From the IMG/VR virus record IMGVR_UViG_3300020553_000016, positions 1 to 36,600 of that record: 36,600 bases of DNA, one strand, 5' to 3'. Origin of the DNA: a virus. The notes below the pieces were generated by a model. It searched no databases. It saw only the letters and a list, made by a program, of their open reading frames with translations, and had not been told where the DNA came from. Position numbers and translations under genes: made by a program. Below, piece by piece: positions 5,770 through 13,931 of this stretch. Positions within the stretch are counted from its first letter, which is position 1. Every line of letters begins with the position of its first letter.

Positions 5770-6058
5770 AGGTCAGATTATAGAGGGCATAACCAATTCC
5801 ATATTTAAGAAAGAAGATGTTGAAGAGATTGCTAAACATAGATTAAGTATATGTCACTTCTGTGATCTTTATACAGAATCAGATAGTGGCTGCATGGTTC
5901 CTGGCACTGATCCTTGTTGTAATAAAGAACTAGGAGGATGCGGATGCTGTCTTGCATTAAAGACAAGAAGTTTAAGTTCAGAATGTCCAAAGGGGCACTG
6001 GAAAGCAGAGTTGACACAAGAGGAAGAAGATAAACTAAACGAAAAATTAGGACTATGA
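5729..6058 (+). CDS. Cys-rich putative zinc-binding protein
   Basis: A 109-residue protein with nine cysteines clustered at residues 42, 45, 55, 63, 64, 71, 73, 74 and 86 plus His43 and His90. The spacing CxxC...C...CC...CxCC...C suggests one or two zinc sites. The N-terminal 40 residues are helical and basic, the C terminus acidic. Small Cys-rich proteins of this kind occur near the terminase region of crAss-like phages in my recollection; function unknown. It overlaps the IHF-like gene by 41 nt, and its TGA stop overlaps the next ATG (ATGA), so the operon is tightly coupled. The TGA stop also argues against TGA recoding. Confidence 0.7.
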   Translation: MSLKENIIKIWKSKGQIIEGITNSIFKKEDVEEIAKHRLSICHFCDLYTESDSGCMVPGTDPCCNKELGGCGCCLALKTRSLSSECPKGHWKAELTQEEEDKLNEKLGL

Positions 6059-6888
6059 TAGTTTTCACAGCACAAAACCACAAGTATAGAAGTATAGATG
6101 CTACAGATGTTACAAACTGGGTTTCTGTAACAAGCTTTATATCAAACTTTAAAAAGCCATTTGAGTCAGACGTTATTGCTGCTAAATCTTCTAAGTCTAA
6201 AAAGTCTAAGTGGTATGGCATGACACCTGAAGAAATAAAGGATGCATGGGCATCAGAAGCTAAACGTGCAACAGACCTTGGAACTTGGTATCATAATTGT
6301 AGAGAAAAAGATTTGTGCGAACTAACCACGATGGAACGTCATGGGGAAGTGGTGCCTGTATTTAAACCCATCGAAACAGATGGAATTAAACAAGCTCCAG
6401 TACAAAAGCTTACCAATGGTGTTTATCCAGAACACATGGTTTATTTAAAATCTGCTGGTTTATGCGGTCAGTCAGATCTTGTAGAAGTGATCAATGGAGA
6501 AGTGCATATTACAGACTACAAGACTAACAAAGAAATTAAAACAGAAGGATACACTAGTTGGGATGGTAAGGTGGATAGAATGGCTAGTCCTTTAACTCAC
6601 TTAGATGATTGTAATCTAAATCACTATACACTACAGCTAAGTTTATATTTATATATTATTCTTAAGCACAACCCTAGGTTAAAACCAGGTAATTTAATAA
6701 TCCATCACATCCTATTTGAAACAGTGGGCGTAGATAAGTTTGGTAATCCAATCACTGCGTTAGACACAACTGGTAATCCTATAGTAAAAGATATTGTTCA
6801 GTATAACCTTCCTTATATGAAGAGTGAGGTGATAAACTTATTGCATTGGTTAGAAGACAATAGAGAACAGTTAAAACCTAAGTATTAA
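6055..6888 (+). CDS. PD-(D/E)XK nuclease, RecB/Cas4-like
   Basis: A 277-residue protein with a RecB-type nuclease core: Glu126 in a helix (PEHMVY), Asp141 in GLCGQSDLVEV, the D154-Y155-K156-T dyad in VHITDYKTNKEI, and the downstream Q/Y motif HYTLQLSLYLYI (190-201). This order (E, GxxD, DYKT, QLxLY) is that of the PD-(D/E)XK superfamily, which cuts DNA with divalent metal ions. Related nucleases lie beside the terminase genes of crAss-like phages and may serve recombination, host DNA degradation or packaging. All catalytic residues are present, so it should be active. The start ATG overlaps the previous TGA, and its TAA overlaps the next ATG. Confidence 0.88.
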   Translation: MIVFTAQNHKYRSIDATDVTNWVSVTSFISNFKKPFESDVIAAKSSKSKKSKWYGMTPEEIKDAWASEAKRATDLGTWYHNCREKDLCELTTMERHGEVVPVFKPIETDGIKQAPVQKLTNGVYPEHMVYLKSAGLCGQSDLVEVINGEVHITDYKTNKEIKTEGYTSWDGKVDRMASPLTHLDDCNLNHYTLQLSLYLYIILKHNPRLKPGNLIIHHILFETVGVDKFGNPITALDTTGNPIVKDIVQYNLPYMKSEVINLLHWLEDNREQLKPKY

Positions 6889-7403
6889 TGAGAAAAGAAT
6901 TATTTGTTTCTGCTTCTAAAGAAAAGAAACTTATTGTTACACTTACCAATAAGCTTATTGAAAAATACCCTGATGTATCAGCTGATAACACTCTTTTAGT
7001 GATGGTTAGTCCTGACTATTCTGCAACAGTAGCTATGCACCTTGCTCATAATCTAAGCAAAAATGGAGATATGTGTGATATACTACCTATACACGTTCCC
7101 TATCCTGATGAAAATGAACACATCTATGTAAGGAAAGCAGACCAAGATATAGACAATTGGTTTAAGTTTTCAGAAGATGATTATAAATATTATCTTTTAG
7201 TAGAAGGGGGAGTTATTCGTGGAGGTAACTATACATGGCTTACTAAGTTATTTAGAAATAAGGTGACTGGTAATATTATTACAGCTTCTCTATATGAAAA
7301 TATAGGAAGTAGATTTCAAAGTGATGTTGTAGCAGAATACTATGATAACACTAAACAAGACCTCACCTTTTATTTTGAAAGGGAAAACAAACACTGGAAC
7401 TAA
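6888..7403 (+). CDS. phosphoribosyltransferase-like protein (divergent)
   Basis: A 171-residue alpha/beta protein. NTLLVMVSPDYSATVAMHLA (about 39-58) resembles the strand-helix opening of a type I PRTase fold. YYLLVEGGVIRGGNYTWL (about 100-117) sits where PRTases have the PRPP loop (hydrophobics-D/E-D-hydrophobics-TGGT). The acidic pair and the TGGT are degraded here to EGG and RGGN, so catalysis is doubtful; it could be an inactive PRTase-fold binding protein. One-base overlaps on both sides tie it to the nuclease and the 7403 gene. The family call is by pattern only and could be wrong. Confidence 0.5.
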   Translation: MRKELFVSASKEKKLIVTLTNKLIEKYPDVSADNTLLVMVSPDYSATVAMHLAHNLSKNGDMCDILPIHVPYPDENEHIYVRKADQDIDNWFKFSEDDYKYYLLVEGGVIRGGNYTWLTKLFRNKVTGNIITASLYENIGSRFQSDVVAEYYDNTKQDLTFYFERENKHWN

Positions 7404-7915
7404 TGGTAAGATTATTTGATATACAGAATGGTAAAGTTGTTCCTAGTGAGCATTGTTACACTCTAAATTCTTTAAAAAAGATTATGGATGAGTATGGCGA
7501 AGAAGCAGTGAAGGTGTATGCATATTTGTTTTATATGACCTGCCCTAGTCCAGATCTTAATCCGTTCTTTGATATGCCAGAACAAGATAAGGAAGAACTT
7601 ATTTTAGTTGAGGTGGATGGTGACTTTTCAGGAGAAGATGAAACAATAGTTGTTGCACTTAAGGTGTGTCAGAAAATGTATGAGACTCCTACGTATAGAG
7701 CATACAATGGAATCAAGATTGCCTTAGATAATATGGCAACGTTTATGGCTACAGAAAAACCTACATCAGGACGTGATGGATCTGCTACAGCGTTACTACG
7801 CATAGCAGAAAGGTTTGATGCAGTGAGACAAAGTTTTAAAGGAGTCTATAGAGATTTACAAGAAGAGCAGCAATCTTCTGTAAGAGGTGGCCAGAGATTG
7901 GCATATGATCAATAG
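7403..7915 (+). CDS. conserved-looking protein of unknown function upstream of the RNA cluster
   Basis: A 170-residue, mildly acidic, largely helical protein. Residues about 77-110 include a long helix-rich stretch (VVALKVCQKMYETPTYRAYN) and residues 119-150 another (GRDGSATALLRIAERFDAVR). The C terminus has an RGGQR patch after a Gln-rich stretch. No motif was recognised. It is the last gene of the overlapping operon, and its TAG stop (7913-7915) abuts the first base of tRNA-Cys at 7916. Operon position beside packaging genes suggests a late or assembly role, which is inference. Confidence 0.65.
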   Translation: MVRLFDIQNGKVVPSEHCYTLNSLKKIMDEYGEEAVKVYAYLFYMTCPSPDLNPFFDMPEQDKEELILVEVDGDFSGEDETIVVALKVCQKMYETPTYRAYNGIKIALDNMATFMATEKPTSGRDGSATALLRIAERFDAVRQSFKGVYRDLQEEQQSSVRGGQRLAYDQ

Positions 7916-7986
7916 GGTGAGTTGTTAGAGTGGTTATATAGCGGTTTGCAAAACCGTTCACACAAGTTCGAATCTTGTACTCACCT
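7916..7986 (+). tRNA. tRNA-Cys (GCA)
   Basis: A 71-nt cloverleaf. The acceptor GGTGAGT pairs with ACTCACC. The anticodon arm GCGGT-TTGCAAA-ACCGT gives anticodon GCA. The T arm ACAAG-TTCGAAT-CTTGT is perfect, and the discriminator is T, as expected for tRNA-Cys. CCA is not encoded. It begins on the base after the preceding gene's stop codon, so it is cut from the operon mRNA. The D arm is slightly irregular but readable. Confidence 0.93.
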
Positions 7987-7992
7987 CTATAT

Positions 7993-8162
7993 TGTAGAGT
8001 GGCGAAATTGGGTTGTCTCAGTTATGACCTTGGCATACGCACCCACCTGTCTCGTGGGCGGTGATAAAGAAATAGATTGATGATATGGGGTAGACCACCA
8101 GCTTGCAAGCGTACTGTCATCAATTGAATCTCACCTTGGTGGTTCGAATCCATCCTCTACAG
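7993..8162 (+). tRNA. tRNA-like RNA, 170 nt, with oversized D loop and giant variable arm
   Basis: All tRNA helices are present but far apart. The acceptor TGTAGAG (7993-7999) pairs with CTCTACA (8155-8161), with discriminator G. Positions 8-9 are TG. The D stem GCG/CGC (8002-8004/8038-8040) closes a 33-nt D loop that begins AAATTGG as in tRNA-Leu. A26 is 8041. The anticodon stem CCCAC/GTGGG (8042-8046/8054-8058) carries loop CTGTCTC, anticodon GTC with T33. The variable arm GGTGA/TCACC (8060-8064/8131-8135) contains an inner 9-bp stem GATTGATGA/TCATCAATT... (8075-8083/8117-8125) and a palindrome GCTTGCAAGC (8101-8110). The T arm GGTGG-TTCGAAT-CCATC (8138-8154) is canonical. The class II shape fits Leu/Ser, yet GTC is an Asp anticodon and base 37 is T. 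It may be functional, a relic, or a tRNA mimic. Confidence 0.6.
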
Positions 8163-8174
8163 CAATATTAGGTT

Positions 8175-8273
8175 GACTGGAATGGCGTACTCTTAACTGT
8201 AGAAAGGGCAGTACGTGATCGGTTAGAAATGCCAGTCGTAAAAGCAGATGTCCACGCACCCATCTTCTGCTTT
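8175..8273 (+). ncRNA. hairpin-rich RNA segment after the tRNA-like gene
   Basis: GACTGG (8175-8180) pairs with CCAGTC (8232-8237), and inside it CGTACT (8186-8191) pairs with AGTACG (8210-8215). A second hairpin follows: AAAGCAG (8241-8247) with CTGCTTT (8267-8273), extended by ATG/CAT. It resembles a third, armless tRNA-like unit or a processing/termination structure at the end of the RNA cluster. It also covers the ATG at 8229, which argues that the next gene starts later, at 8298. Confidence 0.35.
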
Positions 8274-8297
8274 CCTAAACTTATTAAATATAAAACT

Positions 8298-8573
8298 ATG
8301 GTACAAGACGTTTACACAGATTATGAAATTAAAGAGTTTGCAGCAGTTGACCCTCTATCAGATATTGATGGTTATATGCATGATTGGGTTTTCCATTTTA
8401 ATCCTTACACTAAACTATGGAATGCTATTCCTAGAGATTTGTATACTAAATATTGGGACAATTGTGAATTGGATGGCGTATTACGTAGTAAAGATTTTAA
8501 CACTCTTTTACATTTACTACATAAATGTAAAGGGGATGTGATTGACATACATAAATTAACCTCAACTAAGTAA
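8298..8573 (+). CDS. small protein directly upstream of TerL, in the same frame
   Basis: A 91-residue protein read from ATG 8298 (MVQDVYTDYEIKEFAAVDPL start), preceded by an A-rich leader AAATATAAAACT. An earlier ATG at 8229 would add 23 residues, but it lies inside a folded RNA segment. The protein is rich in aromatic residues (HDWVFHFNPYTKLWNAIPRD) and has no recognised motif. It stands where a small terminase subunit often lies, but it shows no helix-turn-helix, so that role is only a guess. Its TAA stop is followed immediately, in the same reading frame, by the TTG that opens TerL. Termination-reinitiation or low-level readthrough into TerL is therefore possible. Confidence 0.65.
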   Translation: MVQDVYTDYEIKEFAAVDPLSDIDGYMHDWVFHFNPYTKLWNAIPRDLYTKYWDNCELDGVLRSKDFNTLLHLLHKCKGDVIDIHKLTSTK

Positions 8574-10778
8574 TTGGAACCTAACATATTTATAGAAGTA
8601 CCCACTTATAATATTGATCACTGGACAGTAACTACTTTTTATAGTAGAGAAGAGTTTAGAGATTTTTTATTATCTGTTTTTAAAGAACCGGGTGAGTATA
8701 ACTTTGACGAGACTAGTCAAATCTTTAATATTGAAGCTCGTAAGTTTCATAAGCAAGGATACTATTGTCCAGCTCCAGTAAAGAGTAAAGACTTTATAAC
8801 TTATTGGGATGACCAAAAAGCTAAGTGTCGTAAAGGTATAATTGTCAAGAGTGTAAATGGTACTTGGTATATTAGTAGAGACTACTACATGTGGTTAAAC
8901 TTTTTACCTATATATGATAAAGAAGAAAAAAGATTTGACTTTGCTAAGGTGAGAGATGCACAGTATCATATGGCACTATATGAGCATTTAGCTGAATTAC
9001 ATTATAAGCATGCTATTATACTAAAGAAACGTCAGATAGCATCTTCTTATTTCCATATGGCTAAACTAATTAACCAATGGGTATTTGAAGAAGGAGCTAT
9101 TCTTAAAATAGGAGCTAGTCTTAAAGACTATATCAATGAAAAAGGATCTTGGAAGTTTCTTAATGAATATCGTAACTTCTTAAATGAGCACACTGCATGG
9201 TATAGACCAGCTGAGCCTGATAAGGTGGGGGCGTGGAACCAGCAGATTAAAGTGAGAGTTAACAATCGTGATACGTATAGAGGATTAAAATCTACTATCA
9301 ACTTATACTCATTTGAAAAAGATCCAACACATGGTGTCGGTGGTCCTGTAACTTATTTCTTTCATGAGGAAGGAGGCATTGCTCCTAAGATGAATGACAC
9401 CTATGGATTTATGAAACCAGCACTTAAGTCTGGACATATCATCACAGGTCAGTTTATTGCAGCAGGATCAGTTGGTGATCTTGATCAATGTGAACCAATG
9501 AAAGAGTATATCTATCATCCAGAAGAAAATGGATTTTATGGTGTACAAAGTAATCTTATAGATAAAGACGGTGCTCCAGGTGTAATAGGACTTTTTATTC
9601 CTGAACAATGGTCTATGCCACCTTATATAGATCAGTATGGTAACTCTTTAGTAAAAGAAGCCTTAGAAGCCCTAGATAAGGAGTTTGAGAAGATGAAGAA
9701 GGATCTTGATCCAGGAGCATACCAGCTTACCATTTCTCAGCATCCTAGGACCCTTGAGGAGGCTTTTGCGACACGTAAGGTGAGTGTGTTCCCTCCACAT
9801 CTAGTTGCCAAACAAATGCAGCGTATCCAAGATAAGGAGTATCCAGTGGAATATCTTGAACTCTCTCGTAACGATGAGGGTAAGATTATAGATAAACCAT
9901 CTAGGAAGATTCCTATTATGGAGTTTCCTTTGTCTAAAAAGACAGAAGATAAAGAGGGAGTGATATGCATATACGAAAGACCTTCTAAAGATCCTCAGTT
10001 TGGTACATACTATGCTTCTGTAGATCCAGTTAGTGAAGGAAAGACTACCACCTCAGATTCACTATGTTCTATATACGTGTATAAGAATCCAGTGGAGGTT
10101 ATAAAAGATTCAGGCAATGGATCAGTGGAAAGTAGTATTGAGCGTGACGGTATTGTGGCATCTTGGTGTGGACGTTTTGACGATCTTAATAAAACTCATG
10201 AGCGTCTAGAGATTCTTATAGAGTGGTATAATGCATGGACTATAGTGGAAAATAACGTAGCTTTGTTTATCCAGTATATGATATCTAAACGTAAACAAAG
10301 ATATTTAGTACCTAAAGATATGATTTTGTTCTTAAAAGATATAGGAGCAAATCGTAATGTGTTCCAAGAATATGGTTGGAAAAACGTAGGTACGCTGTTC
10401 AAAGGAAACATTCTGTCTTATGGAATTGAATATACTCAAGAAGAATTAGATCATGAGACAAAAGAAAATGGAGATATAGTAAAAACAATATATGGTATAG
10501 AACGAATACCAGATATAATGTTACTTAGAGAGATGCAAGCATATAGAGATGGACTAAACGTGGATAGATTAGTAGCATTTTGTTCTTTAATAGCCTTTGC
10601 AAAAGTGCAACAATCTAACCGTGGTTTCTCTAAACGTATAGAAGTTACAAAAGAAAACTTGGATAACTCCCAAAAATTTAGTAAATTAAATTATAGTCCC
10701 TTTAGACATATTGGTAATTCTAAGGGTAACGGGCCAAGTATGAGACCACCTCGTAACCCTTTTAAAAATATGAGATAA
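8574..10778 (+). CDS. terL: terminase large subunit
   Basis: A 734-residue ATPase-nuclease that powers DNA packaging through the portal. The ATPase half shows a divergent P-loop, KKRQIASS (151-158), lacking the classical GKT/S as in many TerL proteins. It also has a Walker B with catalytic acids, VTYFFHEEGG (259-268; E265/E266), and a coupling motif near GQFIAAGSVGD. The RNase H-like nuclease half begins with YASVDPVSEG (D484), followed by VENNVALF (E559), and has a basic C terminus (SMRPPRNPFKNMR end). The only start compatible with the full domain is TTG at 8574, right after the preceding TAA; the first in-frame ATG is about 110 codons in. The small gene at 10785 follows after 6 nt, then the portal gene. 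Length and order fit crAss-like phages. Confidence 0.92.
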   Translation: MEPNIFIEVPTYNIDHWTVTTFYSREEFRDFLLSVFKEPGEYNFDETSQIFNIEARKFHKQGYYCPAPVKSKDFITYWDDQKAKCRKGIIVKSVNGTWYISRDYYMWLNFLPIYDKEEKRFDFAKVRDAQYHMALYEHLAELHYKHAIILKKRQIASSYFHMAKLINQWVFEEGAILKIGASLKDYINEKGSWKFLNEYRNFLNEHTAWYRPAEPDKVGAWNQQIKVRVNNRDTYRGLKSTINLYSFEKDPTHGVGGPVTYFFHEEGGIAPKMNDTYGFMKPALKSGHIITGQFIAAGSVGDLDQCEPMKEYIYHPEENGFYGVQSNLIDKDGAPGVIGLFIPEQWSMPPYIDQYGNSLVKEALEALDKEFEKMKKDLDPGAYQLTISQHPRTLEEAFATRKVSVFPPHLVAKQMQRIQDKEYPVEYLELSRNDEGKIIDKPSRKIPIMEFPLSKKTEDKEGVICIYERPSKDPQFGTYYASVDPVSEGKTTTSDSLCSIYVYKNPVEVIKDSGNGSVESSIERDGIVASWCGRFDDLNKTHERLEILIEWYNAWTIVENNVALFIQYMISKRKQRYLVPKDMILFLKDIGANRNVFQEYGWKNVGTLFKGNILSYGIEYTQEELDHETKENGDIVKTIYGIERIPDIMLLREMQAYRDGLNVDRLVAFCSLIAFAKVQQSNRGFSKRIEVTKENLDNSQKFSKLNYSPFRHIGNSKGNGPSMRPPRNPFKNMR

Positions 10779-10784
10779 AATAAT

Positions 10785-11063
10785 ATGGAAAATAAAGACT
10801 TACATGCCCAAAAGGTAACTATTCTTTCTAGATTGATTAAAGAAAGCTCTCTCACATTTGAGGAAGCTTTACTTATTTTGAAGGAAGAAGAGCCAAAACA
10901 GTCACCTGCACAGTTTCTAACTAGTGGTACTGGTACTGCATACATCCCTCCTTTAGGAACTTGGAGTACAACAGGGATGCCAACTTTTTTATCTATGACT
11001 GGCAGTGGTACTAGTTCTATTACAAATACAATTGCTGATAATTCAGCAGACTTAAATAACTAA
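10785..11063 (+). CDS. hypothetical small protein between TerL and portal
   Basis: A 92-residue protein. The N-terminal 40 residues form a likely helix pair (VTILSRLIKESSLTFEEALL region). The rest is Gly/Thr/Ser-rich and probably flexible (GTGTAYIPPLGTWSTTG, then SMTGSGTSSITNTI). No motif recognised. It sits 6 nt after TerL and 5 nt before the portal gene, so it is co-translated with both. It may be a small virion or assembly factor, which is positional inference only. Confidence 0.65.
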   Translation: MENKDLHAQKVTILSRLIKESSLTFEEALLILKEEEPKQSPAQFLTSGTGTAYIPPLGTWSTTGMPTFLSMTGSGTSSITNTIADNSADLNN

Positions 11064-11068
11064 ATATC

Positions 11069-13822
11069 ATGCAGATATATTCAGCAATGGATTTGAAAGC
11101 CGGTAAAAAGGCGGAACATAATAAGATGGGTACTCTTACCCAACCTATCCAATTTTTACCTGAGAAAGAGAAAGATGATGAATGGAGAGCTTGGAATCTA
11201 GACTGGTTAGAGTGGCAGGGTATGAAGCAACTTAGACGTAACGCTCGTAGATTAATGAAAAACTACAAGCTTGCTAAGGGTATCATTGACAAGACAGATT
11301 ATATTGTAGAAGAGGATAATGAGATGGCGGATCTAATAGATACGCTAACTAAAGAAGATGAGTCTGCTTTAGAACTTAAGTTCTATCCTATTATTCCTAA
11401 CGTTGTAAACGTATTATGTAATGAGTTTTCTAAAAGAAGCTCACGTATTATGTTTAAGGCTGTGGATGATATCTCTTATAATGAGCTTATAGAAGAAAAA
11501 CGTAAGATGCTTGAGGATGTTCTTTTACAGGATGCTCAGCAAAAGATGATGATGGAAATCATGAATCAAGGTTTAGACCTTGAGGATGAGGAAGTTCAGA
11601 AACAAGTTCAAGAACAAACATCTCCTGATAATCTAAAGAAGCTTCCTGAGATAGAGTCTTTCTTTCGTAAAGACTATAGATCTATGATTGAAGAGTGGGC
11701 ATCTCACCAAATGTCTGTAGATGAGGAACGTTTTAAATTACAAGAATTAGAAGAGCGTGGCTTTAGAGACATGCTTATTACAGATAGAGAGTTCTGGCAT
11801 TTTAATATGATGGAGGATGACTATGAGCTAGAGCTTTGGAACCCATTGCTTACGTTCTATCATAAGTCTCCAGATGTTAGATACATCTCTCAGGGTAACT
11901 GGGTCGGTAAGATGGATATGATGTCTGTATCAGACGTTATTGATAAGTTTGGATGGATGATGAACGAAGAACAAATGTATTCGTTAGAAGCCATCTATCC
12001 TGTCCGTTCTGCCGGCTATGCTGTACAAGGATACCAGAATGATGGTAGCTATTACGATGCTACAAAATCACATGAGTGGAATACACAGATGCCAAGTCTT
12101 GGCTATAGACAGTTTTCGTCTTTATATGACACTAAGTTTGGTACAGGAGATATTGTAGAGTGGATCCTATCTGATTCAGAGGATACAATAGATTTTGGTA
12201 AGTCACATTTATTACGTGTATCCCAAATTTATTGGAAGTCTCAACGTAAAGTGGGTCACTTAACTAAAATTACAGAAGAAGGAGAAATCTTACAAGATAT
12301 TGTAACTGAGGAGTTTAAATTAACAGATAAGCCTCAATACAATACAACATTGTATAAACAAAAGACTAAAGAAAACTTAATCTTTGGAGAACATATTGAT
12401 TGGATTTGGATTAACGAAACTTGGGGAGGTATTAAGATTGGACCTAACCGTCCCGCATTCTGGGGAAATAATAACGCAGGTGGTATCAATCCAATCTATT
12501 TAGGACTTAATGGTGGTAAACCAGGAAGACTACCTTTCCAATTTAAAGGAGATGCTACACTTTATGGGTGTAAACTTCCAGTGGAAGGTTGTGTTTTTGG
12601 AGATAGAAATACTAGAAGTACTTCATTAGTTGATCTAATGAAGCCTTACCAAATAGGCTATAATATAGTGAATAACCAAATAGCAGATATCTTGGTTGAT
12701 GAGCTAGGCACGGTTATCATGTTAGACCAGAACTCTTTGCCTCGTCACTCCATGGGAGAAGATTGGGGGAAAAATAATCTGGCTAAAGCCTATGTGGCAA
12801 TGAAGAACTTCCAGATGTTACCGCTTGATACAAGCATAACTAACACTGAGAACGCTCTTAACTTCCAACATTATCAAGTGTTGAACTTAGAGCAAACTAA
12901 TCGTTTGCTTTCTCGTATACAATTGGCAGGTCATTTTAAAAACCAAGCCTTTGAAACTATTGGTCTTAACCCACAACGTATGGGCCAACAGATTGCTCAG
13001 CAGCAAACAGCCACTGGCGTAGAGCAAGCTATGAATGCTTCTTATGCACAGACAGAGCAGTATTTTATTCAGCACTCTGATAACTTAATGCCTCGTGTAC
13101 ATCAGCTTAGAACAGACTTAGCTCAATACTATCATTCTAAAAAACCTAGTGTTCGTCTTCAGTATATCACTGGTAAAGATGAAAAGGTTCATTTTGAAAT
13201 GAATGGTACAGAGCTACTTATGAGAGATCTTAACATCTTCTGTACAACAAAGACTAATGCTCGTTCTGTAATGGAGCAACTTAAACAGTTGGCTATAAAT
13301 AATAATACTACAGGAGCATCTATATATGATCTTGGAAATGTTATTAAGTCTGAGTCTATTGCTGAGTTAACTGGTGTACTTAAGAATGCAGAAGAGAAGG
13401 TACAGTCTCAGAAAGAAGCAGAAATGCAGCAACAACAGCAAATGCAGCAAGAGATGATACAGTCTCAGGAGAAGCAAAGACAAATGGATCTTGACTTTAG
13501 AACAGGCCAAGCAGATCTTGATAGACAAACTCAGATCACTGTGGCTGAAATTAGAGCTGCAGGTTATGGAGCAGGCGTAGATATTAATGAAAATAAAGTG
13601 TCTGACTACCAAGATGCCTTGGAGACGATTCGTGGTGAACAACGTTACCAAGATCAAATGAATCTTAAGCGTGAGTCCGAGATGAATAAGAAGATGCAGG
13701 TAGATCAGAAGCTTAATATAGACCGTGAAAAGTTACAAACACAGAAACAAATAGCAGATAAACAACTTCAGATTGCCAAAGAAAATAAGAATAAATACGA
13801 CTCTGGTAAGAAAGCTAAATAA
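11069..13822 (+). CDS. portal protein, crAss-like
   Basis: A 917-residue protein directly downstream of TerL and upstream of the scaffold/MCP pair, the usual portal position. The body is alpha/beta with many Trp/Tyr residues, as in large podovirus portals. Residues about 765-917 are a Gln/Lys/Glu-rich coiled-coil tail (EAEMQQQQQMQQEM and onward), fitting the helical barrel/crown region of crAss-like and P22-like portals. It forms the dodecameric ring at the capsid vertex through which DNA enters and leaves. No short catalytic motif exists for this family, so the call rests on position, size and the C-terminal barrel. A 109-nt promoter-like gap follows. Confidence 0.85.
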   Translation: MQIYSAMDLKAGKKAEHNKMGTLTQPIQFLPEKEKDDEWRAWNLDWLEWQGMKQLRRNARRLMKNYKLAKGIIDKTDYIVEEDNEMADLIDTLTKEDESALELKFYPIIPNVVNVLCNEFSKRSSRIMFKAVDDISYNELIEEKRKMLEDVLLQDAQQKMMMEIMNQGLDLEDEEVQKQVQEQTSPDNLKKLPEIESFFRKDYRSMIEEWASHQMSVDEERFKLQELEERGFRDMLITDREFWHFNMMEDDYELELWNPLLTFYHKSPDVRYISQGNWVGKMDMMSVSDVIDKFGWMMNEEQMYSLEAIYPVRSAGYAVQGYQNDGSYYDATKSHEWNTQMPSLGYRQFSSLYDTKFGTGDIVEWILSDSEDTIDFGKSHLLRVSQIYWKSQRKVGHLTKITEEGEILQDIVTEEFKLTDKPQYNTTLYKQKTKENLIFGEHIDWIWINETWGGIKIGPNRPAFWGNNNAGGINPIYLGLNGGKPGRLPFQFKGDATLYGCKLPVEGCVFGDRNTRSTSLVDLMKPYQIGYNIVNNQIADILVDELGTVIMLDQNSLPRHSMGEDWGKNNLAKAYVAMKNFQMLPLDTSITNTENALNFQHYQVLNLEQTNRLLSRIQLAGHFKNQAFETIGLNPQRMGQQIAQQQTATGVEQAMNASYAQTEQYFIQHSDNLMPRVHQLRTDLAQYYHSKKPSVRLQYITGKDEKVHFEMNGTELLMRDLNIFCTTKTNARSVMEQLKQLAINNNTTGASIYDLGNVIKSESIAELTGVLKNAEEKVQSQKEAEMQQQQQMQQEMIQSQEKQRQMDLDFRTGQADLDRQTQITVAEIRAAGYGAGVDINENKVSDYQDALETIRGEQRYQDQMNLKRESEMNKKMQVDQKLNIDREKLQTQKQIADKQLQIAKENKNKYDSGKKAK

Positions 13823-13860
13823 TTATAGCTCTATTATCCGTATCTTAGGTATATTTTTTT

Positions 13861-13931
13861 AGGAAAAGTAAATATTTAAAATTTAAAGTTGTATATTATT
13901 TATGTAGAGATACACAAAAAACCAAACAAAT
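13861..13931 (+). promoter_or_regulatory. AT-rich candidate promoter and leader before the capsid genes
   Basis: The 109-nt gap after the portal gene holds GGAAAAGT (13863-13870), GTATATTAT (13891-13899) and then ACCAAACAAA (13921-13930) directly before the ATG. The pair GGAAAAGT...GTATATTAT recurs before the 20723 gene (20644-20651 and 20664-20672), with shorter spacing. This could be a late promoter giving extra transcription of scaffold and MCP. No Bacteroides -33/-7 pair (TTTG/TAnnTTTG) is evident. Confidence 0.4.

Noticed and set aside
7993-8162. Group I or group II intron inside a tRNA
   Set aside because: The extra sequence totals about 90 nt and is split between D loop and variable arm; this is too small and lacks catalytic core elements.
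8185-8201. tRNA-Lys(CTT) suggested by CTCTTAA in the third RNA element
   Set aside because: The flanking five bases on each side do not pair, and no D or T arm can be drawn.
8229-8297. ATG at 8229 as start of the gene before TerL
   Set aside because: The codons lie in two strong hairpins and encode an atypical start; ATG 8298 has the usual A-rich leader.
11069-13822. Separate gene in the Gln-rich 3' end of the portal gene
   Set aside because: The frame is continuous and a coiled-coil C terminus is expected for this portal type.
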